DNA from: Marinimicrobium alkaliphilum
Lineage (GTDB): Bacteria; Pseudomonadota; Gammaproteobacteria; Pseudomonadales; Cellvibrionaceae
Direction of reading: 5' to 3'
Assembly (NCBI RefSeq): GCF_003259155.1
Contig: NZ_QGMQ01000001.1
Coordinates: 711,394 to 775,393 of the forward strand
DNA length: 64,000 nt
This document shows, one piece after another, positions 1 to 9,581 of the stretch. Numbering within the stretch: position 1 is the stretch's first letter; every line of letters starts with the position of its first letter. Both the position numbers and the translations under genes were made by a program. The notes beneath the pieces are model-generated. The model saw only the letters and a program-made list of their open reading frames with translations. It did no database searches and was not told the DNA's origin.

Positions 1-230
1 TTGGCCACCTGCTGGGCGCCGCCGGTGCGGTGGAGGCGATCTTCAGTGTGCTCGCGATCCGCGACCAGGTCGCGCCGCCGACCATCAACCTGGACAACGT
101 CGATGAGGACTGCCGGGGCGTCAACCTGGTGCCCCATACGGCCCAGGAGATGGCCATCGACGCGGTCTTGTCCAACTCCTTCGGCTTTGGCGGTACCAAC
201 GGCTCACTGCTGTTCCGCAAGGTGACCTGA
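1..230 (+). CDS. fabF: 3-oxoacyl-ACP synthase II, C-terminal fragment
   Basis: This is the last ~75 codons of a beta-ketoacyl-ACP synthase, cut by the window edge; the frame starts at base 3. FabF elongates acyl-ACP with malonyl-ACP in fatty acid synthesis. Visible signatures are [12 protein letters not shown] near the start, which carries one active-site His, and [14 protein letters not shown] near the end, the conserved C-terminal glycine-rich loop of the condensing enzymes. The following gene is pabC, as in the common acpP-fabF-pabC-mltG order, which favours FabF over FabB. A strong hairpin terminator follows the stop codon. Confidence 0.93.
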   Translation, partial: GHLLGAAGAVEAIFSVLAIRDQVAPPTINLDNVDEDCRGVNLVPHTAQEMAIDAVLSNSFGFGGTNGSLLFRKVT

Positions 231-249
231 TCCGCACGCTGTCGACGCT

Positions 250-282
250 AACGCCGACCTGAGGTATCAGGTCGGCGTTTTT
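250..282 (+). terminator. Rho-independent terminator after fabF
   Basis: A perfect 13-bp stem (250-262 with 267-279) closes a GGTA loop and runs into five T residues. It lies directly between fabF and pabC, so pabC probably has its own start signal. Confidence 0.85.
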
Positions 283-298
283 GGTTACAATGGGGCTT

Positions 299-1204
299 AT
301 GACGATTCAACCACTGGTGTCCATTAACGGCCGTATCGACGGCGCACTCTCGCCCTTTGAGCGCGGCCTGGCCTATGGTGACGGTCTCTTTGAGACCTGT
401 CGCCTGCGCGCCGGACAGGTGCCTCTCTGGCCGCTGCACCGGTCGCGTCTGGCGCGTGCCTGCGAACGGCTGAAAATCCCCTGTGATACTGTCTGGGTAC
501 AGGCTTGCGTCGATGCGCTCCTGGTGCAGGCCGCAACCAGTGGTGTGAGCGACGGGACGGTCAAAATCATTCTTACCCGGGGGCCGGGCGGGCGCGGTTA
601 TCGGTTGCCGGAGCAGGTCGAGCCCACACTGTGTATATTGGTCTACCCGACAACCCCCGGAGCGGAGTCGGCGGAACCGGAGGCCATCACCACCTACCTG
701 TGTCATCAGCGTCTGTCGGTCTCACCGGCATTGGCGGGCCTGAAGCACCTCAATCGCCTCGAGCACGTGTTGGCACGCGCCGAGTGGGAGGGTAACGCCT
801 ACGGTGAGGGGTTGCTGCTGGACCTGGATGAGCGACTGGTGGAGGCGACCGTGAGCAACGTGTTTGCGGTGCGCGCCGGTCGTCTGGTTACGCCGGTGTT
901 GGATCGCAATGGTGTGGCCGGAGTCATGCGGGAGTTGATCCTTACCCGCTTGGCGCCCGAGCTGCAGTTGCCGGTCAGCGAGGCGCCCTTACGGCTGGAA
1001 GCGCTGGCCCAGGCCGATGAGGTACTGGTCTGCAACAGTAGTTACGGGATCAAGGCCGTGGTGGCGCTCGACGCTGACGATCAGGGACTGGGCCGTTATC
1101 ACTGGCCGGTTGGCCCGGTGACTCGAGCCTTGGCGCAAGCACTGGTGCCTCTGTGGGCGCAAGGCGTGCCCGAGGCGGATTATTTGGCGCCATCCGCGCT
1201 GTAG
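299..1204 (+). CDS. pabC: 4-amino-4-deoxychorismate lyase
   Basis: PabC is a PLP-dependent fold-type IV enzyme that cleaves aminodeoxychorismate to p-aminobenzoate and pyruvate for folate synthesis. The protein (301 aa) shows the family N-terminus NGRIDGALSPFERGLAYGDGLFET, split here as NGRIDGALSPFERGL then AYGDGLFET, the LKHLNRLEHVLAR segment with the PLP lysine, and EATVSNVFAV, typical of the family. I chose ATG 299; ATG 290 and TTG 281 lie in frame upstream, but 281 overlaps the fabF terminator. A TACAAT hexamer at 285-290 could be a -10 element, which would leave almost no leader. The partner enzyme gene pabB lies far away at 48949-50322. Confidence 0.92.
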   Translation: MTIQPLVSINGRIDGALSPFERGLAYGDGLFETCRLRAGQVPLWPLHRSRLARACERLKIPCDTVWVQACVDALLVQAATSGVSDGTVKIILTRGPGGRGYRLPEQVEPTLCILVYPTTPGAESAEPEAITTYLCHQRLSVSPALAGLKHLNRLEHVLARAEWEGNAYGEGLLLDLDERLVEATVSNVFAVRAGRLVTPVLDRNGVAGVMRELILTRLAPELQLPVSEAPLRLEALAQADEVLVCNSSYGIKAVVALDADDQGLGRYHWPVGPVTRALAQALVPLWAQGVPEADYLAPSAL

Positions 1205-1252
1205 CCGCGGGTTACCGTGTTATAAAACGAGTTGTAGAGGTAAGTAATCATC

Positions 1253-2332
1253 ATGGTAAGACATGTTGTCAACGGCGTTGTGGCGCTGACCCTGTGCGCG
1301 ATCATCGTCGCGCTGGCGGGGGTCGCCTATGTCTGGCGCTGGGTCGACCGCCCCCTCAACCTCCCGGCTGAGGGGATGACCTACGAGTTGGCGCAGGGGC
1401 GTAGCCTGCACCATTTGGCGAGGGACCTCGGGGGCGAAGGCGTGCTCGATCATCCGCGCTTATTGATTGAATACGCGCGTTTGATGGGAGTAGAGCGGGT
1501 GCAGGCCGGGGAGTACCGATTCGGCGCCGATACCAGTCCGCGCCAGCTGCTCGACAAGCTGGCGCAGGGGGACGTGGTGCTGCACACCGTGACCCTGGTT
1601 GAAGGTTGGACCTTTCAGCAGGCCCTGACGGCAATGCATGCGCTGCCGAGCATCAGACCCTTGCTGGCGGGGCTTGATGAGGACGAGCAGTTGGCACTGC
1701 TCGATCTGGATATCGAGCATCCGGAAGGCTGGTTTTTTCCGGACACTTACCGGTTTGCCCGCGGTACCACTGATGTCGATATTCTGCGTCGGGCACACCG
1801 CCAAATGCGTGGTTTTGTGGACGAGTTCTGGGATGAGCGGGCAGGGGGGCTACCTTACGACAACGCCTATGAAGCGCTGATCATGGCCTCGATTATCGAG
1901 CGCGAAACCGGCGCCCCCTGGGAGCGCCAGGACATTGCCGGGGTATTTGTGCGGCGTCTGGAGCAGGGAATGCGCCTGCAAACCGACCCTACGGTCATCT
2001 ATGGCATGGGCGAAGACTACCAGGGGCGCATCACCCGTGCGGACCTGCGTCGCCCGACACCCTATAACACCTATACCATCCGGGGCTTGCCGCCCACGCC
2101 GATCGCGCTGCCCGGACGCGATGCGCTCTGGGCGGCACTCAACCCCTCCGAGGGCACAGCCCTGTACTTTGTCGCGCGCGGGGATGGTACCCACGTGTTC
2201 TCGGATACCCTGGAAGACCACAACCGGGCGGTCAATCGCTACCAGCGGCAGCGTCGCGAAGGCTATCGTTCGACCCTGGATCCGGATGCCGCGCCGCCGG
2301 AAGCCGAGGCCGGCGACGAGCCTGAGGGATAG
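1253..2332 (+). CDS. mltG: endolytic murein transglycosylase MltG
   Basis: MltG (YceG family, 359 aa) is an inner-membrane lytic transglycosylase that cuts nascent glycan strands and helps set their length. One N-terminal membrane helix (residues ~5-25, VVNGVVALTLCAIIVALAGVA-like) precedes a periplasmic LysM-like and catalytic domain. Family motifs are EGWFFPDTY, the catalytic-region IMASIIERETG with its glutamates, and LQTDPTVIYG followed by YNTY. The ATG has AGAGGTAA about 8 nt upstream. It follows pabC by 48 nt, the usual order. The genes that often come next (tmk, holB) are absent; glnS follows instead. Confidence 0.94.
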   Translation: MVRHVVNGVVALTLCAIIVALAGVAYVWRWVDRPLNLPAEGMTYELAQGRSLHHLARDLGGEGVLDHPRLLIEYARLMGVERVQAGEYRFGADTSPRQLLDKLAQGDVVLHTVTLVEGWTFQQALTAMHALPSIRPLLAGLDEDEQLALLDLDIEHPEGWFFPDTYRFARGTTDVDILRRAHRQMRGFVDEFWDERAGGLPYDNAYEALIMASIIERETGAPWERQDIAGVFVRRLEQGMRLQTDPTVIYGMGEDYQGRITRADLRRPTPYNTYTIRGLPPTPIALPGRDALWAALNPSEGTALYFVARGDGTHVFSDTLEDHNRAVNRYQRQRREGYRSTLDPDAAPPEAEAGDEPEG

Positions 2333-2382
2333 GCGACTGGGAAAAGCGTCGGCGACTGGTTACAATAGCGGGCTTTTACGCG

Positions 2383-2402
2383 GGGCGCTGAGCACAGCGC
2401 CC
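2383..2402 (+). other. GC-rich hairpin in the glnS leader
   Basis: A perfect 8-bp stem GGGCGCTG/CAGCGCCC closes an AGCA loop between mltG and glnS. No T-run follows, so it is a poor intrinsic terminator; it may be a leader structure. A TACAAT hexamer at 2361-2366 lies just upstream. Confidence 0.4.
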
Positions 2403-2437
2403 TCGTCACCTCTCTGAATTCGGGATAGCATCGCCCC

Positions 2438-4141
2438 ATGAGTGAACATCAGTCCGCCAAGGTGGCCGATAAGCCGGCCAGCAAACCAGACCATTTTATT
2501 CAGCAAATCATTCGCAAGGACCTGCAAGCCGGTCGTGCCGATAACATCGTCACCCGCTTTCCGCCCGAGCCCAACGGTTACCTGCATATTGGTCACGCCA
2601 AGTCCATCTGTCTGAACTTCGGTATGGCCGAAGAGTTTGGCGGTGACTGCCATCTGCGCTTTGATGATACCAATCCGGAAAAAGAGAGCGAAGAGTACGT
2701 CAATGCGATCAAGGAAGATGTCAGCTGGCTGGGCTTTCAGTGGGCGGGCAATGTGCGCTACACCTCGGATTACTTCGAGCAACTTCACGCTTGGGCGGTA
2801 CACCTCATTGAAGCGGGTAAAGCCTATGTGTGTGAGTTGAGCGCCGAGCAGGCGCGCGAGCACCGGGGCACTCTCACCGAGCCGGGCAAGAACAGTCCGT
2901 ATCGCGAACGCAGCGTCGAGGAAAACCTGGACCTGTTCGCGCGTATGCGCGCCGGTGAGTTCGCCGATGGTGCCTGTGTGTTGCGCGCCAAAATTGATAT
3001 GGCGGCGCCCAATATCAACCTGCGTGACCCGATCATCTACCGCATTCGCAAAGCCCGCCACCACCAGACCGGTGATACCTGGTGTATCTACCCGTCATAC
3101 GATTTTGCCCACGGGCAGAGCGATGCGATTGAGGGTATCAGTCACTCGATCTGCACACTGGAGTTCGAGGATCATCGGCCGTTATACGACTGGTTTATCG
3201 AAAACCTGCCGGTGCCGGCCAAGCCGCGCCAGTACGAATTCGCCCGGTTGAATCTCAACTACACGGTGACCAGCAAACGCAAGCTGAAGCAGCTGGTGGA
3301 TGAAGCTTATGTGGACGGCTGGAACGACCCGCGTATGCCCACAATCTCGGGGCTGCGTCGGCGCGGCTTTACGGCGAGCGCGATCCGTCAGTTTTGCGAT
3401 ATGATCGGCGTGACCCGCTCCGACAGTGTGGTGGATATGGGAATGCTCGAGTACGCCATTCGCGATGATCTCGATAAAAATGCGCCCCGGGCCATGTGTG
3501 TATTGCGGCCGTTGAAAGTGGTGCTGACCAACTACCCGCAGGAGCAGGTGGAAGAGATGCGTGCCCCGGGCCATCCAAACCGCGAAGAGTTTACCGAACG
3601 CGTATTACCTTTCACGCGCGAGCTGTATATTGATGTAGAGGATTTTCGCGAAGAAGCCAACAAGAAATACAAACGCCTGGTGATTGGCAAGCGCGTACGT
3701 TTGCGCAACGCTTACGTCATTGAAGCCGACGAGGCGATCAAGAACGAGCTGGGCGAAATCGTTGAGGTGCGCGCGCGGGTGATCGAAAACACCGTGGGCA
3801 ACGATCCGGAAGATGGCATCAAACCTAAAGGTGTTATTCACTGGGTGTCGGCGGTGCACAACCTGGATTGCGAAGTGCGCCTCTACGACCGCTTGTTTGA
3901 ACACGAGGCGCCGGACGCCGGTGGCCGCAATTTCCTTGAGCATATCAATCCCAACAGTCTCGAAATTCTGAGCAACTGTAAGGCGGAAATCAGTTTGGCG
4001 GCGGCCAGCAGCGAGCAGCGCTTCCAGTTTGAGCGGGAAGGTTACTTCTGCCTCGACAGCAAGCACGCCTCACCCACGCGTTGGGTGTTCAACCGCACCA
4101 TCGGCCTGCGTGACAGCTGGGCCAAAATGGATCAAGGATAA
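2438..4141 (+). CDS. glnS: glutaminyl-tRNA synthetase
   Basis: Class I aminoacyl-tRNA synthetase (567 aa) that charges tRNA-Gln with glutamine in the cytoplasm. The Rossmann-fold signatures are [16 protein letters not shown] (HIGH at residues 50-53) and the KMSKS-equivalent VTSKRKL near residue 285. Class Ic features such as [10 protein letters not shown] and the LRD..IYRI stretch are seen, and the C-terminal anticodon-binding beta-barrels end with [11 protein letters not shown]. Length and motifs distinguish it from GltX, which lacks this C-terminal barrel pair. cysS follows 14 nt later and is probably cotranscribed. Confidence 0.97.
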   Translation: MSEHQSAKVADKPASKPDHFIQQIIRKDLQAGRADNIVTRFPPEPNGYLHIGHAKSICLNFGMAEEFGGDCHLRFDDTNPEKESEEYVNAIKEDVSWLGFQWAGNVRYTSDYFEQLHAWAVHLIEAGKAYVCELSAEQAREHRGTLTEPGKNSPYRERSVEENLDLFARMRAGEFADGACVLRAKIDMAAPNINLRDPIIYRIRKARHHQTGDTWCIYPSYDFAHGQSDAIEGISHSICTLEFEDHRPLYDWFIENLPVPAKPRQYEFARLNLNYTVTSKRKLKQLVDEAYVDGWNDPRMPTISGLRRRGFTASAIRQFCDMIGVTRSDSVVDMGMLEYAIRDDLDKNAPRAMCVLRPLKVVLTNYPQEQVEEMRAPGHPNREEFTERVLPFTRELYIDVEDFREEANKKYKRLVIGKRVRLRNAYVIEADEAIKNELGEIVEVRARVIENTVGNDPEDGIKPKGVIHWVSAVHNLDCEVRLYDRLFEHEAPDAGGRNFLEHINPNSLEILSNCKAEISLAAASSEQRFQFEREGYFCLDSKHASPTRWVFNRTIGLRDSWAKMDQG

Positions 4142-4155
4142 GAGCTGAATCAGTT

Positions 4156-5550
4156 ATGGCATTACAGATTTACAATACGCTGACGCGCAAGAAAGAAACC
4201 TTTAAGCCGCTGCAACCCGGCAAGATCGCGCTGTATGTGTGTGGCATTACTGTTTACGATTATTGCCACGTGGGGCACGGTCGCGTGTTGGTGGCGTTTG
4301 ATGTGATCACCCGGTTTTTGCGCAGTCAGGGCTGGGCGGTAGACTACGTCCGCAATATTACTGACATCGATGACAAAATCCTCAAGCGTGCCGATGAGCG
4401 CAAGGTGCCCTACGAAGAGCTGACCGAGTACTTTATCGACGCCATGCGCGAAGACGAGGCTCGTCTGGGTATTGCTCGTCCGGATCAGGAGCCGCGTGCG
4501 ACGGCTCATATCGACGATATTCTTGCGTTGGTGAACACCCTGATCGAGAAAGGCTACGCTTACGCTGCGAGCAACGGCGATGTCTACTACCGGGTCAAAC
4601 GCTTTGCCCACTACGGTCAGCTTTCCGGTATGAACCCGGAGGAGCTGCTGGCGGGTGCGCGCATCGGTGTTGACGAAGCGAAGGAAGACCCCCGTGACTT
4701 CGCCCTCTGGAAGGGCGCGAAACCGGGTGAAGTGGCCTGGGATTCGCCATGGGGCGCAGGGCGCCCGGGTTGGCATATCGAGTGCTCGGCCATGAGCAAG
4801 TGCTGCCTGGGCAATACCTTCGATATTCACGGTGGCGGCCCGGACTTGCCCTTTCCCCACCACGAAAACGAAATTGCCCAGAGCGAAGCGGCCAACGGCT
4901 GCACTTACGTGAACTACTGGATGCATGCCGGTGCCGTGCGCGTGGACGGTGAAAAGATGTCCAAGTCCCTGGGCAACTTTTTTACCATTCGCGATGTGCT
5001 GGAAAAGTATCACCCGGAGGTGGTGCGCTTTTTATTGGTGGGCAGCCACTATCGCAGCCCGATCAATTACGCCGAAGACAGCCTGATTGAGGCGCGCACC
5101 GGGCTTGAGCGTTTTTACGGGGCGCTGCGCGACTACGCGGACGTCGAACCGGCACCGCTTGAGGCGTTAGCAAGTAATCCGCACTACCAGCAGTTCGTCG
5201 CGGCCATGAACGATGACTTCAATACCCGGGTTGCGCTGGCAGCCATGTACGATCTGGTGCGCGAGCTCAACGCGGGTAAAGGCGATCCCGCAAAGAGTCG
5301 TGCTGATGCGGCGGCGCTCAAGGCCATGGGGAATATCCTCGGTATTCTGCAAGCGGACCCGGTGGCGTTTTTACAGGCGGGTGAGCAGGGCGCGATCAGT
5401 GCGGATGCGATTGAACAGCTGCTGGCCGAGCGTGTCCAAGCCAAAGCGGACAAAAATTACGCCCGCGCGGATGAGATTCGCGCGTATTTGATTGAGCAGG
5501 GGGTCGAGCTGGAAGATTCTCGCGGCGGAACCACTTGGCGCCGAGCGTAA
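4156..5550 (+). CDS. cysS: cysteinyl-tRNA synthetase
   Basis: Class I synthetase (464 aa) that charges tRNA-Cys. The start carries YVCGITVYDYCHVGHGR, with a zinc-ligand Cys at about residue 29 and the HIGH-type sequence HVGH. GWHIECSAMS supplies a second conserved Cys, followed by the HGGG..L.FPHHENE zinc/substrate motif. KMSKSLGNF is the KMSKS loop at about residue 267. It lies 14 nt after glnS and continues into a small membrane-protein gene. Its cognate tRNA-Cys gene lies at 63675-63748. Confidence 0.97.
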   Translation: MALQIYNTLTRKKETFKPLQPGKIALYVCGITVYDYCHVGHGRVLVAFDVITRFLRSQGWAVDYVRNITDIDDKILKRADERKVPYEELTEYFIDAMREDEARLGIARPDQEPRATAHIDDILALVNTLIEKGYAYAASNGDVYYRVKRFAHYGQLSGMNPEELLAGARIGVDEAKEDPRDFALWKGAKPGEVAWDSPWGAGRPGWHIECSAMSKCCLGNTFDIHGGGPDLPFPHHENEIAQSEAANGCTYVNYWMHAGAVRVDGEKMSKSLGNFFTIRDVLEKYHPEVVRFLLVGSHYRSPINYAEDSLIEARTGLERFYGALRDYADVEPAPLEALASNPHYQQFVAAMNDDFNTRVALAAMYDLVRELNAGKGDPAKSRADAAALKAMGNILGILQADPVAFLQAGEQGAISADAIEQLLAERVQAKADKNYARADEIRAYLIEQGVELEDSRGGTTWRRA

Positions 5551-5571
5551 CCGGGTAACGAGCGGAGTATT

Positions 5572-5805
5572 ATGTCTTTCAGCCGATGGTATCGTAAGCA
5601 CCGAGCCGCGAATGTCAGTTTGATGGCTTGCGCAGGTTTTCTGGCCTTGGCCCTCTGGGGCTGGGGTGTGTCCTGGCAGGATATGGGGCTGTACTTACTG
5701 ATCACTGTGGTGCTCTTGGGTACCATCGTCGGCGCCGCTGCTTTGGCCGGTTGGTTGCTGCACAAGGTGCGCCAGCGGAGCCGCGATTCGTCGGATAAGC
5801 TTTAA
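5572..5805 (+). CDS. small two-helix membrane protein, unknown
   Basis: A 77-aa protein with two predicted membrane helices (about residues 15-33 and 38-63), a basic N-terminus (SRWYRKHR) and a basic, hydrophilic C-terminus (KVRQRSRDSSDK). I do not recognise a family. It begins 21 nt after cysS with a GAGCGGAG-type ribosome site before its ATG, so it is likely the last gene of the glnS-cysS unit. Its stop codon overlaps the stop of the converging CNNM-type gene by 4 nt. Coding reality rests on the good start, codon use like its neighbours and the tight fit. Confidence 0.7.
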   Translation: MSFSRWYRKHRAANVSLMACAGFLALALWGWGVSWQDMGLYLLITVVLLGTIVGAAALAGWLLHKVRQRSRDSSDKL

Positions 5806-7103
5806 CCGTCTTCTTCGTTGTCGGGGTCGTGTTCACGCTCGGTGACGGAGACCCTCAACCAGCTGATCATCTTGTCAGAAATTTCCGTGGTTTCGATATA
5901 GTAGCCCGCCACGATAAAGCCGATATTGCCGTCGGGAATATTTTCCAGAATTTCCATGGCCAGCCCGTTAAGGGTTTTTGGACCGTCCGTGGGCAGCTCC
6001 CAGTTGAGGGCGCGATTGATGTCGCGGATGAAGGTCCCGCCGTCAATCAGGTAGCTGCCGTCGTCCTGGGGCAGAATGTCTTCGGCATCCTCCTCGGCAC
6101 TGTTAGTGGTAAAGTCGCCGACAATCTCTTCGAGCAAATCTTCCAGGGTGACGATGCCCTGCACCTCACCGTATTCATCCACCACCAGCGCCATGCGCGA
6201 CTTCTGTTGCTGGAAGTTGAACAGCTGGGTGTGCAGTTTGGTCGACTCGGGTACAAAGTAGGGCTCGCTGATTTCCTCGCGAATGGCCTGGTGAGTCACC
6301 GTGTCATCCTCGCCGCGAATAATCCGCGCCGCCTTACGTAGGTGCAGTAGACCCACCACATTGTTGAGGTCGCCTTCGTACACCGGCAGGCGGGTGTACT
6401 CACTGGTGCGAATCTGCTCAAGTAACTCGCTGACGCTGTCTTCCAGGTTCAGCCCGACGACTTCGCTGCGCGGGATCATGATGTCTTCGACCGTGGATTT
6501 TTCCAGGTCGAGCACGTTCAGCAGCATGCCCTGGTGTTGGTCGGGTATCAGGTCGCCGGCTTCGTCGACAACCGTGCGCAGTTCATCCGGGTCCAGGTGT
6601 TCCACATGTTTGTGGGCCTTGGCATCGATGCCTACCAATTTGGTGATGCCATTGGAAATGCCATTGACCAGCAGTACGAAGGGGTGCAACACGTATGACA
6701 GTGGCCGGAGCACCCAGCTGGCGGCAAAGGCGACCCGTTCCGGGTGCAGGGCAGCGACGGTTTTGGGGGTCACTTCAGCGAACACCAGCATGGCGAGGGT
6801 CAGTAAGATGCCTGCCAAGGCCACCCCCGCATCACCGAAGAGGCGCATGCCGATAATGGTGGCCACCGAGGCGGCGAAGACGTTGACCAGGTTGTTGCCG
6901 ATCAGGATCAGACCGAGCAGGCGATCCGGGCGGCGCAGAAGGGCAGCAACCCGCAGTGCATTGCGGTCGCCCTTATTGGTCAGGTGTTTGAGCCGGTAGC
7001 GGTTGAGCGACATCATGCCGGTTTCTGAGCCGGAAAAAAACGCGGACACAAATAGCAGGCCGAGCACGATGGCGAAGAGTAGTTCTAGCGGTGCCTCGTT
7101 CAA
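5802..7103 (-). CDS. yfjD: CNNM/CorC-family membrane protein (YfjD-like)
   Basis: A 433-aa inner-membrane protein with an N-terminal DUF21/CNNM domain of about four membrane segments (FFSGSETGMMSLN motif near residue 25), a pair of CBS domains (about 190-320; DIMIPRSEVV, VDEYGEVQGIVTLEDLLEEIVGD) and a C-terminal CorC_HlyC domain (about 335-425). Proteins of this family are linked to Mg2+/Co2+ transport or resistance. The reading frame opens with TTG at 7103 without a strong ribosome site; the next in-frame ATG would remove part of helix 1. It lies beside ypjD and near ffh, as yfjD does in E. coli. Confidence 0.9.
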   Translation of the reverse strand: MNEAPLELLFAIVLGLLFVSAFFSGSETGMMSLNRYRLKHLTNKGDRNALRVAALLRRPDRLLGLILIGNNLVNVFAASVATIIGMRLFGDAGVALAGILLTLAMLVFAEVTPKTVAALHPERVAFAASWVLRPLSYVLHPFVLLVNGISNGITKLVGIDAKAHKHVEHLDPDELRTVVDEAGDLIPDQHQGMLLNVLDLEKSTVEDIMIPRSEVVGLNLEDSVSELLEQIRTSEYTRLPVYEGDLNNVVGLLHLRKAARIIRGEDDTVTHQAIREEISEPYFVPESTKLHTQLFNFQQQKSRMALVVDEYGEVQGIVTLEDLLEEIVGDFTTNSAEEDAEDILPQDDGSYLIDGGTFIRDINRALNWELPTDGPKTLNGLAMEILENIPDGNIGFIVAGYYIETTEISDKMISWLRVSVTEREHDPDNEEDG

Positions 7104-7191
7104 GACGGGAGATACCCTGTTGCGATCGGGCCGCTTATCTTGAAGCAGAAAGCGGGGTTAATCAATAGCGGCCCGGTGAATTTAGCGCCGG

Positions 7192-7995
7192 TCAGGCGCG
7201 TTCGAGAATCAGTTCCAGAACCAGTTTGCTGCCGAAGTAGGCGAGCATCAGGAGGGAGAAACCCACCAGGGTCCAGCGGATTGCGGTGTAACCGCGCCAG
7301 CCCAGCCGATGACGGCCCCAGAGGAGGACCGCGTAGATCGTCCAGGCGGCAATCGAAAACACGCTTTTGTGGGCCAGGTGCTGACCGAAGAGGTTGTCCA
7401 GAAACCAGAAACCGGAAAGGATCGAGAGTGTCAGCAGGATCTGACCGGCCCAGAGCAATTCGAATAGCAGTGCTTCCATGGTCTGCAGCGGCGGCAGCAG
7501 GCGGACTTTACCGGTGGCGTGCTTGTGCTTGAGTTGGTAGTGCTGCCACGCCAGCATCAAGGCCTGCAGGGTCGCGATGGTGAGCAGGCTGTAGGCGGTA
7601 ATCGATAGCAGAATATGGCTGTACAGGCCCAGATCGAAGGGCAGTAGGCGCCCGCTCTCGCGCCCGAGCAGAGCGGCACTGACGGCCAGTGCCGAGAATG
7701 CGAACAGCGGGATAAACAGGTTGTGCAGGGGCTTTTTCAGGCTGCTGAGTAGTACCACACAGTTGATGACCCAGAAGATCAGCGAGGCCGACTGGAAAAA
7801 GCCGAGGCGCAAACCCTCCGCATCGACACTCAGGCCGTAGATCGAAGCGCCGTGCACGATCAGTGCGAGCGCGGCGATGACGCGCGAGAGCGGCGGTTGC
7901 GCCGGATGCTGGCGATAGAACCTCACGGCCAGATAGGCGCTGGCAGAGGCGTACAAGAGGATGGCGATCAAACTGCCAATCAGGGTAAGAGTCAT
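7192..7995 (-). CDS. ypjD: cytochrome c assembly-type membrane protein YpjD
   Basis: A 267-aa polytopic membrane protein of the CcsA/CcmC-like heme-handling family, with about eight hydrophobic segments along its length. Recognisable features are the HILLSITAYSLLTIATLQAL helix and the C-terminal HLAHKSVFSIAAWTIYAVLLW-like helix with conserved His and Trp residues. It sits divergent from ffh, as E. coli ypjD does. Its ATG is preceded by an AAGGAAG ribosome site. The exact function of YpjD is not settled; a role in heme or cytochrome c biogenesis is inferred from the family. Confidence 0.88.
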   Translation of the reverse strand: MTLTLIGSLIAILLYASASAYLAVRFYRQHPAQPPLSRVIAALALIVHGASIYGLSVDAEGLRLGFFQSASLIFWVINCVVLLSSLKKPLHNLFIPLFAFSALAVSAALLGRESGRLLPFDLGLYSHILLSITAYSLLTIATLQALMLAWQHYQLKHKHATGKVRLLPPLQTMEALLFELLWAGQILLTLSILSGFWFLDNLFGQHLAHKSVFSIAAWTIYAVLLWGRHRLGWRGYTAIRWTLVGFSLLMLAYFGSKLVLELILERA

Positions 7996-8105
7996 GGCTT
8001 CCTTGTGGGCGTAGCGCTGGTAATCATGGTCGGAAGTGTGTCACAAGGCGCGGAAAATGAGAAGAGTTCCTGTTGCCACAGGCGGAATAACCTGTGCGGC
8101 GGGGG

Positions 8106-8134
8106 TTTAGAGCCCCCGCCGTTCAAGGTATAAT
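8106..8134 (+). promoter_or_regulatory. sigma70-type promoter for ffh
   Basis: TATAAT (8129-8134) lies 17 nt after TTTAGA (8106-8111), which matches the -35 consensus at 4 of 6 positions. A 7-bp GC-rich dyad (8099-8105 with 8113-8119) brackets the -35 hexamer. Confidence 0.6.
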
Positions 8135-8183
8135 CCCGGCCACTATTTGCTTCATCAACCCCAATTTAGCCTCGAGAGTCCTC

Positions 8184-9581
8184 ATGTTTGATAATTTAAC
8201 GGATCGCCTGTCCCAGACGTTGCGCAAGGTCACGGGCAAAGCACGGCTGACCGACGACAATATCAAGGATACCTTGCGCGAGGTACGCAAAGCGCTGCTG
8301 GAGGCCGACGTGGCACTGCCGGTGGTCAAGGCCTTTGTCGATCAGGTACGCAGCAAGGCCTTGGGTCAGCAGATCAGCAAAGCGCTCAATCCGGGCCAGC
8401 AGTTTATCAAGTTGGTCGAGCAGGAGCTGGTGTCCGTGATGGGGGAGGCCAACGAGGGCCTGAACCTGGCGGCCAAGCCGCCTGCGGTCATTTTGATGGC
8501 CGGCCTTCAAGGGGCGGGTAAAACCACATCGGTAGCGAAGCTGGCGCGCTTTCTGAAGGAGCGGGAAAAGAAAAAGGTGCTGGTGGTCAGTGCCGATATT
8601 TACCGCCCGGCGGCGATTCAGCAGTTGGAAACCCTGGCGAGCGAGGTGGGCGTCGAGTTTTTCCCGTCCAGTGCCGATCAGAAGCCTGAGGTCATTGCCA
8701 AGGGTGCGATTGATCAGGCCAAGCGCCAATTTGCCGATGTGGTGATCGTCGATACCGCCGGCCGGCTGCATATTGACGACGCACTTATGGATGAAATCCA
8801 GGGGCTGCACAAGGCGATTAACCCCGTGGAAACCCTGTTCGTGATCGACGCCATGATCGGTCAGGATGCGGTCAATACCGCCAAGGCGTTCAACGATGCA
8901 CTGCCGCTCACCGGGGTGATACTGACCAAGGCCGACGGCGATGCCCGCGGTGGTGCGGCGCTGTCAGTACGCCACATTACCGGCAAGCCGATCAAATTTA
9001 TGGGTATGGGCGAGAAGACCGATGCCCTTGAGGCTTTCCACCCGGACCGGATTGCCTCCCGCATTCTGGGCATGGGCGACGTGCTCTCGCTGATTGAGGA
9101 TGCCGAGCGCAAAATCGACAAGGTCAAGGCCGATCGACTGGTCAAAAAGGTCAAGAAAGGACAGCGCTTTGATCTGGAGGATCTGCGCGACCAGCTCCAG
9201 CAGATGCAAAGCATGGGCGGCATGACGGAGATGCTCGACAAGTTGCCCGGCATGGGCAATGTGGCCCAGCTCGCTCAGCAGTCCAATATGACCAACCAGT
9301 TCAAGTCCATGGAAGCCTTGATCAACTCCATGACCCCGGATGAGCGGCGCAACCCGGACAACCTTAACGGTTCGCGCAAGCGCCGGATTACTCAGGGGTC
9401 GGGCACCCAGATTCAGGATCTCAACCGTTTGCTCAAGCAGTATAAGCAAATGGCCAAGATGATGAAAAAGATGAAAGGCGGTGGTATGAACAAGATGATG
9501 CGCGGTCTGGGCGGCATGATGCCCGGCGGTGGCATGGGCGGTGCGGGCGGGTTGCCCCCTGGTGGCCCCCCGCGCCGTTAA
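8184..9581 (+). CDS. ffh: signal recognition particle protein Ffh
   Basis: SRP54 homologue (465 aa), the GTPase that binds signal peptides and 4.5S RNA and delivers ribosomes to FtsY. The N domain (1-90) is followed by the G domain with GLQGAGKTTSVAKLA (G1, about residue 108), DTAGRLHID (G3) and TKADGDARGG (G4). The methionine-rich M domain follows, with GMTEMLDKLPGMG and repeated MMKKMKGGGMN near the end. ATG 8184 gives the standard N-terminus MFDNLTDRLSQTLRKVTGKA. A strong promoter lies 50 nt upstream. Confidence 0.97.
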   Translation: MFDNLTDRLSQTLRKVTGKARLTDDNIKDTLREVRKALLEADVALPVVKAFVDQVRSKALGQQISKALNPGQQFIKLVEQELVSVMGEANEGLNLAAKPPAVILMAGLQGAGKTTSVAKLARFLKEREKKKVLVVSADIYRPAAIQQLETLASEVGVEFFPSSADQKPEVIAKGAIDQAKRQFADVVIVDTAGRLHIDDALMDEIQGLHKAINPVETLFVIDAMIGQDAVNTAKAFNDALPLTGVILTKADGDARGGAALSVRHITGKPIKFMGMGEKTDALEAFHPDRIASRILGMGDVLSLIEDAERKIDKVKADRLVKKVKKGQRFDLEDLRDQLQQMQSMGGMTEMLDKLPGMGNVAQLAQQSNMTNQFKSMEALINSMTPDERRNPDNLNGSRKRRITQGSGTQIQDLNRLLKQYKQMAKMMKKMKGGGMNKMMRGLGGMMPGGGMGGAGGLPPGGPPRR

